Positions 36,163-45,717 of a DNA stretch of 64,000 bases are shown here, in pieces. Position 1 is the stretch's first letter, and each line of letters opens with the position of its first letter. The translations under genes and the position numbers were made by a program. Source of the DNA: CAZLFQ01 sp044229535 (GTDB lineage: Bacteria; Pseudomonadota; Alphaproteobacteria; Rickettsiales; Midichloriaceae); assembly GCA_044229535.1 (NCBI GenBank), contig JBGASU010000001.1, positions 868,001 to 932,000 of the forward strand. The letters are read 5' to 3'. Below the pieces are notes generated by a model. The model was not told the DNA's origin. It ran no database searches and saw only the letters and a list, made by a program, of their open reading frames with translations.

Positions 36163-37326
36163 TTAAAATATCTTTCCTGCCCAAAGCTTTTCTAAAAACT
36201 CCTGAATTGGCATTAGGATTATTTTAGAATCTTTATAAGGTATTGCTCGCTTTATTTTCTCTAAAGTCACGACTATGGCCTTCTTGGGCTTATGTTCATC
36301 TATAAAGGCTTTCATTCCTTTTAGCTCAGAATTTGAAAGGTTTGAAGAAATCTTTACTTCTAAAGCCATATCTGCATCGCCAATTATGAAGTCAACTTCC
36401 AAGCCATCTTTAGTACGCCAATATGTAATTTCTTTGTCTAGCTCTGTGAGGCTTTTGTATGCCGTTAATTCTAAAAAAATATATTGTTCAAGAGATTTTC
36501 CAGCATCTATGCCAGATAATTCATTTATCTGCTTTTTCATTAACGAATTTGCAACGCCTACATCAAATAAATAGAATTTTGGGGTCTCAGAAATAATTTG
36601 GCGACTAACTTTTTTTCTATACGGCAGTAAAAAATACCCAAGCAATGTATCTTCCAAAATATGGAAATATTCTTTCACTGTCTTGGCATCTATACTAGCT
36701 TGTCTTGCAATGTTCGAATAATTGATTAGTTCTCCATGAGAAAATCTTAACGCGTCTAAAAACCTTGTGAAGGCTGGCAAATTTCTAACGAGTCCTTCGG
36801 ACTGTATCTCTAGTGAAATATAATCTACCAAATAAGCATGTAAGGACTTCTTTGCATTAGAGATGCTGTAATGAGATGGTAGAGTGCCATTGTTGAATAT
36901 TTTTAATAAATCAAAATTGGGTATTTCGGGAAAAACCAATGGGAAAAAATTATATCTCCATGCTCTGCCGCCTAGCATATTAGCTGCTTGCCTCTTTAAT
37001 TTCCTAGCGCTTGAACCGCATAATATAAATTTAAAATTGGTGTTATCAATTAGCCATTGAATCTCATCCATTAACTGTGGAACTTTTTGAACTTCGTCAA
37101 CTATTACTAAAGAGTTATCATCTTCTCGAGCAAGCAATTCCTCTCTAAGAATATTTGGGGATTGAATAAGCCTTAGATAAAGATCGGTTTTTAATAAATC
37201 ATAGTAAATAGCATTTGGAAAATTGGTTTTTAAATAAGTAGATTTCCCAGTCTTACGAGCTCCCCAAAGAAAAGCCGATTGTTTTTTAGGTAGGTTGATA
37301 TTCAGAATACGCTCAAACTTACTCAT
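36163..37326 (-). CDS. AAA ATPase of the AAA_14/DUF4143 family
   Basis: 387 residues. Walker A is FLWGARKTGKST, Walker B is NSLVIVDEVQKVP; CGSSARKL and MLGGRAWRYNFFPL follow, then a DUF4143 domain containing the nuclease-like segment ITYWRTKDGLEVDFII and ALEVK. This family is widespread, patchily distributed and often mobile; its function is unknown, though the ExD...ExK pattern at the C terminus suggests a PD-(D/E)XK-type fold. A 152-bp gap with no evident feature separates it from the next minus-strand gene. Confidence 0.88.
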   Translation of the reverse strand: MSKFERILNINLPKKQSAFLWGARKTGKSTYLKTNFPNAIYYDLLKTDLYLRLIQSPNILREELLAREDDNSLVIVDEVQKVPQLMDEIQWLIDNTNFKFILCGSSARKLKRQAANMLGGRAWRYNFFPLVFPEIPNFDLLKIFNNGTLPSHYSISNAKKSLHAYLVDYISLEIQSEGLVRNLPAFTRFLDALRFSHGELINYSNIARQASIDAKTVKEYFHILEDTLLGYFLLPYRKKVSRQIISETPKFYLFDVGVANSLMKKQINELSGIDAGKSLEQYIFLELTAYKSLTELDKEITYWRTKDGLEVDFIIGDADMALEVKISSNLSNSELKGMKAFIDEHKPKKAIVVTLEKIKRAIPYKDSKIILMPIQEFLEKLWAGKIF

Positions 37327-37478
37327 ACTTTTAGGGAGCTAACTCCCGATAAGTTGCACTTATTAGGAGTATACCGCTTTAAAAGCTGGATGTCAAATTT
37401 AGAAAAATCACTCAAAGTCAAAGCAGCTATATAGCCAAGGATAAAACAAAGAGGCAAACTTAAAAGGCTTATTATTTA

Positions 37479-37805
37479 TTAAGCTCGATGAATATGACTC
37501 AATGCTTTTGAATGGCAGGTATAATATATGCTGAGGTTACAGCAAGTATCAACTCGAAAGAAAGGTACTTCATATTTTCTGGGAGAAATCTCTAAATCTA
37601 AACCAAGCGTATGTAAGCTTGAAATAGTTTCTCTTCTAAGTCTTTGAAAACTCTCTGAGTTAGAGCGTGTTAAAACATTTTTTAGAATTCTATTCAATTC
37701 AGTATTATTTGAAAAACAAGGATAAAGTAAGTCGTATAACAATCCCCCTAACTCTGAATTGTTTTTTGTTTCAGCAACTAATATGACTAAATCTCTAATG
37801 CGCAT
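37479..37805 (-). CDS. Unknown 108-residue protein
   Basis: No family recognised. A helical first half (RDLVILVAETKNNSELGGLLYDLLY) is followed by a region with three cysteines near the C terminus (DTCCNLSIYYTCH). It starts 16 bp after the stop of the 1129-residue protein and is probably co-transcribed with it. No signal peptide or membrane helix. Confidence 0.45.
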   Translation of the reverse strand: MRIRDLVILVAETKNNSELGGLLYDLLYPCFSNNTELNRILKNVLTRSNSESFQRLRRETISSLHTLGLDLEISPRKYEVPFFRVDTCCNLSIYYTCHSKALSHIHRA

Positions 37806-37821
37806 TTTTTACCTATAATAT

Positions 37822-40800
37822 TTATAAAGTCATACCTACAACTTCTGGGATTAACTTACTATTAATACTTTTGTACAGAGCTTCGAATTGCTGACGAGTT
37901 GCTTTGTTTATGAAGATTCCATTCGGGTCTGGCGTAGGAACTACTGAAGCATAAACTTTGGTAGCAAAGTTATATGTCTCAACAAACGGATTTATGTCTT
38001 TATGCCTAAAATAAAGTATAGCAAGTAACCCGCCCAAAGCAGGTAAAACAGCAAGTGGTGGGATGCCTGCATAGTCTAGAGTTGTCATGGCAGATCCGCA
38101 AACCAGCATAAAATCCCTAACCGATTTTGTAAGGCCTCGTTCAGCCATTTCATCTCTTAGTCTTTTTTCATAGTAACCAAGAGTTCCTATAATGCCTGCT
38201 GCAGAAACTTGTAAGCCACTTGCAATAATGTCGTTAGCTTCATCTTTAGTCGCTCCAAAAACAGGAGCGAACCAACCTATAAAATCTTGCCACTTATGTA
38301 CAAAGCCAACCCACATTTTTTCACTGAAAGTTAATTCGCGCTCTCCTTTACTTATTTTTAATTGCTTATAATACTGCGCTACAAGCATTACTGAAAACGG
38401 AACACTTTCCTTTGTGTGAGAGTCATAAATTCTTCTTAGTTTGCCAAATACATATGGCATCTCTCGGTCTGGAACTATATTGGCCTGCTTAGCAGTTTTT
38501 TCTAATACAATAGTGCGAGCATCTAGAATTTTCTTCTTCATCTCAAGGGGTACTTTTACTAACCCTTGCTCGACACCGCGGGCTAAATCTAAGAAGAAAT
38601 CTAGGTTTCGTTTTGAACAATAAATTGAGTCGATTGTTCTATTCAAATTATTTGCGTCAAAAAGTTTTTTTAATTCTTCTTGAAAATCTTGGTTAAAACT
38701 ATACCCATTATCGCCAGCAATTCCATAAACGCATTTATGGTTTATTTCTTCCAATGCTTTTACTAGGTCTGTTAAGCCATTTTTATAAAAATACCACTTT
38801 GCATTTTCTTTATCTTTTTGGGCACGAACATAATCTTCATAAACATCCATAGCTACTCTATGGTGAATATTCATGTTGTAGCTCGATATATCAGTAGAAT
38901 CGAAAATAGCATTCTCTGAGCCGCTAACACCAGCTTGGTTACTTGTGCTAGAAGCTAAGCTTCTTCCAGATGTAACTCCTCCATACCAATTTCTTTTATA
39001 ATTTCCTGCCACAATAACTTGAGTAAGATCTAAGAAATTATTTTGGTAATAATCTGGGTTCATATTGCGATGATATGCTTCAGCTACAGCTCCTGTAGCC
39101 AAAAATGTTGCCGCACTTGTACCCCCGCTGATATAAGAGGCGAATCTTTTATACCAATTAGCCACTGGCACTTTTGCATAGTGTTGAATCAAATCGGTTG
39201 CAGTTCCCAAAACAAAATCTAAACCAGCAGATGCAGCATAAGAATAAGTTATGGCTCTAAATATTCCTGTAAAAGTTTCGCCGACCGCAGGGTTTGCACC
39301 AGCATCGATTAGTTGGCGCATCATCTGGTGATCACCACGAAGTACAAACTTTGTTTTAATTGATCTATCTTCTTTATCGCGTTTGACTGTGCCATCTCGA
39401 TTTGCTTTGTTAAAAGCGTCTTGTACATCTTTTTTGGAGAATTGTTTAGATTGCAATAAAGCTTTTAGAATGAGATTTTTTTTCTGTGAAAGCAGTTGGA
39501 AAGAGTTATCCTTTTGCTGTTCATCTAATGGCAATTTTAGTACTGAATGCGGCCAGCCTCTTTTATCTTCATTATATCTATAACTTACAACATAATGTAA
39601 TAGAGAATTACCTTTGTAACTAGCTTTGCTAAAATCAAAATTAGTTGCCAGCCTCTTTTGGATCTCAGAAACATTGCCATCCAAACAGAAATTTGCTAAC
39701 TCCTCATCCTTTGAATCTTCTTTTGGTAATTCTTTTATGGCACCTTTGTTTTTTAATGCTGTTGCGATTTTTACTCGCCATGTTGGGTCGGTATTAGATA
39801 AAATTGCATAGAGCTTTTTTTCATCAGGGAATAAACCATCAAGTCTTTGATCTTTTATTACATCTGATGCAAGTATATTTAATATACTTGCCGTTCCAAA
39901 GCTATTACGCGCGTTATCATCTTGTAATAAACTCTTGAGCGCTTTTTCATATCTCTCAGCGGCTCTTTTTTTGAATTCTTTATCTTCTAATAATTCTGGA
40001 CGAGCTTTGATCCATACTTCAACGAATTGAATATTATTATGCGCTAAAGCAAGGCCAGCAAGATCTTTTATTTTTTGAAGCTCAATTTCCTGAAAATTTA
40101 GAAGCTCATCATTTTCAATTATATCCTTAATTGCAACTAACCAGAAAAGACATTTTTTATTAGATATATATTGCGCATAACAATCTTTAATTTTCGCTTC
40201 AAGAATTTCAAAAGCTAATTGTGTACGAACGTTTCTTAGATGATCTTCACTATGCTCATCATCGCTATCTCTAATTTCATCAGCAGGTGGAGCTGAGAGT
40301 AAATTTGCCACCAACTTAAAGTCATTCTGGGCACAAGCCATTTTCAAAAGCTTTTTAAGCTGTTCATTACTAAGACTTGCCGAGTGAGTTTCAAATGCTA
40401 ATTCCAGTATTTGGCCAATTTTTCTTTGGTATGGCGTTGAAGTAAAATAAGAAACAAACCAAGGTGTCTGTTGTAGCTCAAGGAAAGTATCTACAATGTA
40501 CTCTAGTAATTTATTTTTTCCGGTCGGATTATATGCGATTGGTTTGTACAAAAATGGCGAAATTATTGCGTCGATTATTTCATAATCTTTTGTCTCTTTA
40601 GCAAATTTGAATAACTGACCTAAGTCCTCATTTGAATCTGGAATATCATCTTTAAGTAACGCAAGCAGCGCTTTACGGTAATTGCTATAAACACTTTTAT
40701 CGTAGTTAGGATCAGCTAGTAGTTCTCTTATACCTCTAAAAAGCACAGTTAGCGGATAAGCATCTTCTGGATTCGGTGCGCGCCTGTTAGGTCTTTCAGA

Positions 40801-41211
40801 GCCAATAGAAGAAGATGTTGATGACCGCCTTACTTTTTCTGGTTCTTGATCTTCAGGTTCGCCTTGCAGGAGATTAATTAGGTTTGAATTCTCAAGTAAT
40901 TTTGCAATATCAGGATGTTTGCTTATCTCGTCTTTTAACCATGCATCATTACTTTTATTAATAATTTTCTTTGCTAATTCTTTAGGAACTATCTGCTTAT
41001 GTTTAATTATAGATTTTAAAACATTTATAACTATTTCACTGTCTTTATGCTTTAAGCCATGCTTTGCTAAATGATCTAAATCTTCAAGATCATCTGGTGT
41101 ATGATCATTTAATAACGCAATAAGAGCTATGCGCTTATGTTTATATTCATTTGATTGAGGATTTAGTTCTTTGAAAATTTTGTAGAGAGAAGTAAGTGGA
41201 TGTGCTGCCAT
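37822..41211 (-). CDS. Large ankyrin-like membrane protein with duplicated N-terminal module
   Basis: 1129 residues, family not recognised. Residues 4-72 and 152-222 are copies of one module (PLTSLYKIFKEL...ALIALLNDHTPDDLEDL versus PLTVLFRGIREL...ALLALLKDDIPDSNEDL), joined by a Ser/Arg/Pro/Glu-rich linker. Ankyrin-like fragments appear near residue 530 (GNSLLHYVVSYRY) and 630 (MMRQLIDAGANP). Hydrophobic segments follow near 645, 690, 990 and 1050-1075 (PPLAVLPALGGLLAILYF). There is no N-terminal signal peptide. Size, repeats and late membrane segments fit an effector or a large surface or inner-membrane protein; the role is inferred only. Divergent from msrBA. Confidence 0.6.
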   Translation of the reverse strand: MAAHPLTSLYKIFKELNPQSNEYKHKRIALIALLNDHTPDDLEDLDHLAKHGLKHKDSEIVINVLKSIIKHKQIVPKELAKKIINKSNDAWLKDEISKHPDIAKLLENSNLINLLQGEPEDQEPEKVRRSSTSSSIGSERPNRRAPNPEDAYPLTVLFRGIRELLADPNYDKSVYSNYRKALLALLKDDIPDSNEDLGQLFKFAKETKDYEIIDAIISPFLYKPIAYNPTGKNKLLEYIVDTFLELQQTPWFVSYFTSTPYQRKIGQILELAFETHSASLSNEQLKKLLKMACAQNDFKLVANLLSAPPADEIRDSDDEHSEDHLRNVRTQLAFEILEAKIKDCYAQYISNKKCLFWLVAIKDIIENDELLNFQEIELQKIKDLAGLALAHNNIQFVEVWIKARPELLEDKEFKKRAAERYEKALKSLLQDDNARNSFGTASILNILASDVIKDQRLDGLFPDEKKLYAILSNTDPTWRVKIATALKNKGAIKELPKEDSKDEELANFCLDGNVSEIQKRLATNFDFSKASYKGNSLLHYVVSYRYNEDKRGWPHSVLKLPLDEQQKDNSFQLLSQKKNLILKALLQSKQFSKKDVQDAFNKANRDGTVKRDKEDRSIKTKFVLRGDHQMMRQLIDAGANPAVGETFTGIFRAITYSYAASAGLDFVLGTATDLIQHYAKVPVANWYKRFASYISGGTSAATFLATGAVAEAYHRNMNPDYYQNNFLDLTQVIVAGNYKRNWYGGVTSGRSLASSTSNQAGVSGSENAIFDSTDISSYNMNIHHRVAMDVYEDYVRAQKDKENAKWYFYKNGLTDLVKALEEINHKCVYGIAGDNGYSFNQDFQEELKKLFDANNLNRTIDSIYCSKRNLDFFLDLARGVEQGLVKVPLEMKKKILDARTIVLEKTAKQANIVPDREMPYVFGKLRRIYDSHTKESVPFSVMLVAQYYKQLKISKGERELTFSEKMWVGFVHKWQDFIGWFAPVFGATKDEANDIIASGLQVSAAGIIGTLGYYEKRLRDEMAERGLTKSVRDFMLVCGSAMTTLDYAGIPPLAVLPALGGLLAILYFRHKDINPFVETYNFATKVYASVVPTPDPNGIFINKATRQQFEALYKSINSKLIPEVVGMTL

Positions 41212-41290
41212 AGTGACCTCTATAAGGTTCGAACACTAGCAAGCAATTGCAATACCAATTATTTGATTTAGACTGAACTATTATTGGAAA

Positions 41291-42151
41291 ATGTTTATGC
41301 TCAAATCACAAAGTCTTTCAAATCAATTACTTAGAATAATTCGCGATAAAGGAACAGAATATCCTTTCACTGGTGAATATGAAAATCTTGATGAAGCAGG
41401 AACATATTTATGTCGTCAATGCGGTCTTGCGCTTTTTAGGTCAAAACAAAAATTCCATTCCTATTGTGGCTGGCCAAGTTTTGATAAGGAAATAGAAAGT
41501 GCAGTAAAAGTACAAATTGATGCTGATGGTCAAAGATCGGAAATTTTGTGTAGCAAATGCAATGCACATCTAGGGCATGTATTTAAAGGTGAGAATTTTA
41601 CATCACTCAATACTCGTCATTGCGTTAATTCTGCCAGCCTAGATTTTGTGGCAAATTTAGAAGTGAAGGATACTGAAGAAGCAATAGTTGCTGCAGGTTG
41701 TTTTTGGGGAGTTGAATACTATTTCAAAAAACTCAAAGGTGTTTTGAAAGCAGAATCAGGATACATCGGCGGACATAAAGAAAGCCCTACTTATGAGGAA
41801 ATTTGTGAAGGTGATACAGGGCATTATGAAGCCGTTAGAATAGTATATGATCCTTCAATCATTTCTTACGAGCAAGTCATAAAGTATTTTTTTGAAATTC
41901 ATGATCCTGAACAAGCAGATGGACAAGGCCCAGATATTGGCGAACAATATTTAAGTGCTGTATTTTATTATGATGAGAGCCAAAAAATAATTAGTAATTC
42001 AGTGATTGAACAGTTAACTACCAAAGGTTATAAAGTTGCGACAAAAATTTTGCCTATGAAAGTGTTTTGGAAAGCGGAAGAGTATCATCAGGACTTCTAT
42101 CAAAAAACTGGAAAGCATCCATATTGCCATACATATAAAAAGATTTTTTAA
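41291..42151 (+). CDS. msrBA: Bifunctional methionine sulfoxide reductase MsrB-MsrA fusion
   Basis: 286 residues. The MsrB half comes first: zinc cysteines CRQCG and CSKCN, catalytic Cys111 in RHCVNSASL. The MsrA half follows with GCFWG (Cys137) and the segment YEEICEGDTGHYEAVRIVYDP. The two domains reduce the R- and S-epimers of methionine sulfoxide. The B-then-A order occurs in several host-associated bacteria. Two starts are possible (41291 and 41297). TATTAT at 41279-41284 sits so close to the ATG that the message could be nearly leaderless. The stop overlaps the convergent CPBP gene by 4 nt. Confidence 0.95.
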   Translation: MFMLKSQSLSNQLLRIIRDKGTEYPFTGEYENLDEAGTYLCRQCGLALFRSKQKFHSYCGWPSFDKEIESAVKVQIDADGQRSEILCSKCNAHLGHVFKGENFTSLNTRHCVNSASLDFVANLEVKDTEEAIVAAGCFWGVEYYFKKLKGVLKAESGYIGGHKESPTYEEICEGDTGHYEAVRIVYDPSIISYEQVIKYFFEIHDPEQADGQGPDIGEQYLSAVFYYDESQKIISNSVIEQLTTKGYKVATKILPMKVFWKAEEYHQDFYQKTGKHPYCHTYKKIF

Positions 42152-42756
42152 CGTATAGTTATAGCTTCTTCGTTTTTCGGGTTAAGCCAAGATGAAAAAT
42201 TCCAAGCTGAATGAATTATTATTGAAGATATTACGCCAAAATTTTCTCGCATAGACCCATACAAAATCCCTGCGACAGAAGTTCCAATTATACCACCTTT
42301 AGTTTTTTTTTCATCCCAATACTGAATATGAGCTAGGCCAAATAAGATAGATGAAGCTAAGATTCTGAAAGCAGGATTGATAATAACGCTAGGTGCTTCT
42401 AAACCCAAGTATGAACATGCGGACATAGGCAAGTCTTTAAGCAATGCTCCTTGTATAAAGCCAAATTGAAGCTCTTCCATGATAGGACCAATTATTACGG
42501 TTTCTAAAAAGGGGGACTCGTTATCACTACTAGTAATGAATTTGATTATATTTTCTCTGATTTTACAGAAGGCCGTAGTTGCATAGATAGCCGCATTACA
42601 GAATTTCTCAGGAAAAACCTTTCTAGGGTGAATTGCCAAACCAAAAATACCTACGACCACGCCTTTTGCAACTAATCCAAGCAAAGATAGTATAGGCAAA
42701 AGCGCTGGATTATAACCTTCAATATTTGCCGTCGTATTATTGGCAGAATTCAACAT
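42148..42756 (-). CDS. CPBP family intramembrane metalloprotease
   Basis: 202 residues with several hydrophobic segments. The CPBP (Abi/CAAX-like) motifs are visible: PIMEELQFGFIQGALL (motif 1, EE plus aromatic), FGLAHIQYWDE (motif 2, His) and IIHSAWNF (motif 3, His). In bacteria the family ranges from bacteriocin self-immunity to unknown membrane proteolysis. The Glu-Glu pair is followed by LQFGF rather than the usual xxxR, so motif 1 is atypical. Confidence 0.75.
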   Translation of the reverse strand: MLNSANNTTANIEGYNPALLPILSLLGLVAKGVVVGIFGLAIHPRKVFPEKFCNAAIYATTAFCKIRENIIKFITSSDNESPFLETVIIGPIMEELQFGFIQGALLKDLPMSACSYLGLEAPSVIINPAFRILASSILFGLAHIQYWDEKKTKGGIIGTSVAGILYGSMRENFGVISSIIIHSAWNFSSWLNPKNEEAITIR

Positions 42757-42867
42757 GACGTTTTCATTATTTTAATGATTGCAGCATTGTAGCATAAAAA
42801 CATGGTTTTTTCAAGTTTTGCCCCGATTTAATTTGCCCTGCTTCTAATAAAAGTATACCCTGTATAA

Positions 42868-43779
42868 ATGGAAAATAAAAAACAAAAGCGCAAAGGCAAA
42901 TTTTACGCCATAATTTCTGGCCTGATGTATTCTTTGCTCGGATATTTTGGCGTTTCTATAATTAAGGAAGGATATTCGGTTGAGAATATGTCTTTCTGGC
43001 GCTTCTTCATTGCTGCAATTTTTATTCTTATAATAATGCTACCTAAATGGCGACAACTCAAAGTGAATAAGGTTGATGCAATTAAAATGCTCATCATTGG
43101 CGCTATATTCTATGGTGGCTGCTCCATGCTCTATTTTGTTGCAGCTGAATATATAGGAACTGGCCTTGCGATTGTAATATTCTTCACATTCCCTGCATTT
43201 GTATTACTAATAAATAAATTCTTATATGGAGTTAGAATTACAAAAAACTACCTTGCGGCTGTAGGACTAATTATGATTGGCCTAGTATTACTGATCGATC
43301 TAAAGGAGGCGAAAGCTGATGTAATGGGCATCTTCCTAAGCATTCTGACTGGAATTCTTTACGCTGGATATGTTGTTGGCGGGAAGCAAATCAAAATGCC
43401 ACCTCTAACATCGACATTTTTAGCATGTACTGGTTGCTTCATCTCAGCATTCGTTTTCAGCATTAATGATGGAAGTTTTGCTATACCAAAAGGTATAAAT
43501 GTTTGGATCGACATCCTTGGAATTAGCATCATCTCTACTGCACTACCAATGCTTTTATTATTAGAAGCATTACGCTACATAAGCTCTACAAAAGGAGCAA
43601 TTCTTTCTGTTTTAGAGCCAGTATTCATGGTTTTTGTTGGCATCATGTTCCTTGATGAAAAAATCTCGTTTTTACAAGGCATAGGTGTTGCCGTAATTCT
43701 TTCTGGAAGTTTGATAACGCTCATCAATCCACAAACTTTTGCTAAGTATAAAAATAAACTTAGCTCTTTGCTTGGTTAG
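42868..43779 (+). CDS. DMT superfamily (EamA) transporter
   Basis: 303 residues with ten hydrophobic segments in two EamA halves. The first half includes AIISGLMYSLLGYFGV and FWRFFIAAIFILIIML; the second ends ISSTKGAILSVLEPVFMVFVGIMFLDE, the typical DMT signature. Intracellular alphaproteobacteria use such carriers to import or export metabolites (for example SAM transporters in Rickettsia), but the substrate cannot be read here. The lysine-rich N terminus (MENKKQKRKGK) is cytoplasmic. Confidence 0.88.
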   Translation: MENKKQKRKGKFYAIISGLMYSLLGYFGVSIIKEGYSVENMSFWRFFIAAIFILIIMLPKWRQLKVNKVDAIKMLIIGAIFYGGCSMLYFVAAEYIGTGLAIVIFFTFPAFVLLINKFLYGVRITKNYLAAVGLIMIGLVLLIDLKEAKADVMGIFLSILTGILYAGYVVGGKQIKMPPLTSTFLACTGCFISAFVFSINDGSFAIPKGINVWIDILGISIISTALPMLLLLEALRYISSTKGAILSVLEPVFMVFVGIMFLDEKISFLQGIGVAVILSGSLITLINPQTFAKYKNKLSSLLG

Positions 43780-43854
43780 AGATAAGTCTATTATATCTTC
43801 TCTTTTTAAATCAAAAACTGGATCATTTCGTTCCTCGTGATGACATAAAACCTA

Positions 43855-43883
43855 GTCATTGCGAGCGTAGCGCGGCAATCCAG
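43855..43883. repeat. REP-like palindromic repeat (GTCATTGCGAG...GGCAATCCAG type)
   Basis: GTCATTGCGAGCGTAGCG followed by CGGCAATCCAG; ATTGC pairs with GCAAT around CGTAGCG. Repeats of this form are common between genes in Rickettsia and some other bacteria. It lies between the convergent EamA and arginase-family genes and may double as a terminator stem (TTTTTAT follows at 43887). Confidence 0.75.
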
Positions 43884-43913
43884 ACCTTTTTATAACATTT
43901 TACAATGCTCTAG

Positions 43914-44795
43914 CTATATAGAAATAGAAGTAATAATATCCTGCACAAGTTTTAGAGTTTTATTATTAGCATCTGTTTTTGGGTTGAATTCTACGATCTC
44001 AAATGCGGCTAGTTTTTCTTCGTTCTGTAATTTTTTTAGAGATGGAATAACCTTTGATGGATTTTCACCATTCGGTTCCAAAGATGGCGTTGCAGGCGCG
44101 AATTCAGGGTCAAAGAAATCTAAATCTAAGCTCACTCCAAAATTCTTCGTGCCGTTTTTTACAATTGATAAAGCTTCATCAAAACACTCTGCGAAACCCC
44201 TGCTTTTTATTTCATCCATATACATAATGCGAACATTCAATTTTTCTAAAAGTTTCTGCTCACCTTCTTCAAAACTTCTTATGCCCATTAGAACAACATG
44301 CTTAGGATTTAACTTTGGATAAATCCCTTCTAAGTTCACAAATTCTGGTTCACCATGCCCAAGTAGTGCGGCTAAAGGCATTCCATGAAAAGCCTTAGAT
44401 GGGCTAGTTTCGTAGGTATGGGAATCCATGTGCGCATCTATCCAAATCAATCCAAATTCTTCTTTCGCATACAGAGCTTTAACGACTCCACTCCAAGTAC
44501 CGATCGCATTGCTATGATCCCCTCCGATAACAATAGGAAAATGCTTTTTGCCAATTAGTTCCTGAATAGAAGAAGATATTTTCTGAAAGACATCTAAGAG
44601 TACAGGCTTGGTTTGCATGCCTATAGGTAGAGATTTTTCCTTTGAATTAAACATAGGATAAACCATTCTATCCCATATAAAATTCTGATATTTAGCATGG
44701 AAATTTGAGTTCTTAAGAATTTGTGCACCAGCTTCACTATCCCTGACTTGGGCTCCCCAACCACTAGCCACTCCAAGTAATTCAATGATTTTCAT
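43914..44795 (-). CDS. Arginase/agmatinase family ureohydrolase
   Basis: 293 residues from the ATG at 44795, chosen because the family fold begins directly (MKIIELLGVASGWGAQ) and GGTAAG precedes it at ribosome-binding distance; a longer frame up to 44927 would run into efp. Binuclear manganese ligands are seen in IGGDHSNAIGTW, WIDAHMDSHT and LDLDFFDPEFAPAT. This matches arginase-type enzymes (arginine to ornithine plus urea); FDPEFAPATPSLEP is arginase-like. Rickettsiales members are known but substrate preference needs assay. Divergent from efp. Confidence 0.88.
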   Translation of the reverse strand: MKIIELLGVASGWGAQVRDSEAGAQILKNSNFHAKYQNFIWDRMVYPMFNSKEKSLPIGMQTKPVLLDVFQKISSSIQELIGKKHFPIVIGGDHSNAIGTWSGVVKALYAKEEFGLIWIDAHMDSHTYETSPSKAFHGMPLAALLGHGEPEFVNLEGIYPKLNPKHVVLMGIRSFEEGEQKLLEKLNVRIMYMDEIKSRGFAECFDEALSIVKNGTKNFGVSLDLDFFDPEFAPATPSLEPNGENPSKVIPSLKKLQNEEKLAAFEIVEFNPKTDANNKTLKLVQDIITSISI

Positions 44796-44911
44796 AAGCT
44801 TACCATTCGAGTTGCATATTATATCTAACCAGTATCTGTAATAAATCGCTATAGAAAAAATAGGAGAATTGTGATAGAAGTTTAACACTGAATAAAAAAC
44901 AAGGCAAAAAA

Positions 44912-45475
44912 ATGAAAATTGGTGCAAACGATATTCGCGTTGGAAATCTTCTGGAATTAGATAAACGTTTATGGGTGGTATTAAAAACCCAACACGTCCA
45001 ACCCGGTAAAGGCGGCGCTTTCATGCAAGTGGAGATGAAAGAGATCAAAGATGGAACAAAGAATAATACTCGTTTTCGTAGCAGTGAGACAGTAACAAAA
45101 GTATCTCTAGAAGCTAGAGATTTCCAATTTTTGTACGAATCTGGCGATAGCATAGAGCTTATGGACAAGACTAATTACGAGCAGATTTCTTTGAGTAAAG
45201 AATTAGTGGGTGACCAAACAGCCTTCCTTCAAGAAGGTATGGATGTTATGGTTGAGTTTTACGGCGAAGAAGCTATTGCAGTTGTGTTACCAGACACAGT
45301 AATTGCTGAAGTGACAGAATGTGAACCTGCTATAAAAAATCAAACCGCTGCATCTTCTTATAAGCCTGCAGTACTTGATAATGGTGTTAGGATAATGGTT
45401 CCTCCATTCATTAGTACGGGCGATAAAGTTGTGGTTAGAATTGCTTCGCTTGAATACATGGAAAGAGCAAAATAA
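44912..45475 (+). CDS. efp: Elongation factor P
   Basis: 187 residues, three beta-barrel domains. Starts MKIGANDIRVGNLLEL; the loop HVQPGKGGAFMQ carries the lysine that is beta-lysylated in many bacteria; the end has GVRIMVPPFISTGDKVVVRI. EF-P relieves ribosome stalling at proline runs. The modification enzymes EpmA/EpmB are not in the window. Its stop overlaps the bolA start by 1 nt (TAATG). Confidence 0.97.
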   Translation: MKIGANDIRVGNLLELDKRLWVVLKTQHVQPGKGGAFMQVEMKEIKDGTKNNTRFRSSETVTKVSLEARDFQFLYESGDSIELMDKTNYEQISLSKELVGDQTAFLQEGMDVMVEFYGEEAIAVVLPDTVIAEVTECEPAIKNQTAASSYKPAVLDNGVRIMVPPFISTGDKVVVRIASLEYMERAK

Positions 45476-45708
45476 TGGCTGTTTCAGCAGATTTAATAAA
45501 ATCGACAATCGAAAATAAGTTTCCTGATAGTCAAATTGAATTAATAGACTTAGCAGGGGATGGTGATCACTACGAACTTCGCATCACCAGTGCTAAATTC
45601 AATGGGCTTAGCAGAGTGGCACAACATAAGTTAGTGTATGATTCACTAGGAGACATGGTCGGTGGCCAGCTCCATGCATTAGCATTAAAAACATTTCAAA
45701 AAATATAG
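45475..45708 (+). CDS. bolA: BolA family protein
   Basis: 77 residues with DLAGDGDHYELRITSAKFNGLSRVAQHKLVYDSLGD, the BolA class fold (split motif: GDGDHYELRI; GLSRVAQHKLVY). Works with monothiol glutaredoxins in Fe-S cluster trafficking; the next gene is exactly such a glutaredoxin, 9 bp downstream, which strongly supports the call. The short form lacks the longer N terminus of E. coli BolA and resembles IbaG/BolA2. Confidence 0.93.
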   Translation: MAVSADLIKSTIENKFPDSQIELIDLAGDGDHYELRITSAKFNGLSRVAQHKLVYDSLGDMVGGQLHALALKTFQKI

Positions 45709-45717
45709 GGGATTACA

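Noticed and set aside
36163..37326. DUF4143 ATPase as part of a phage or defence island
   Set aside because: The neighbours are dnaJ and unknown genes with no phage or defence hallmarks; the family is widely scattered on its own.
44796..44927. Upstream extension of the arginase-family gene by 44 codons
   Set aside because: It would overlap efp, adds hydrophobic non-family sequence, and the ATG at 44795 has a ribosome-binding site and begins at the family fold.
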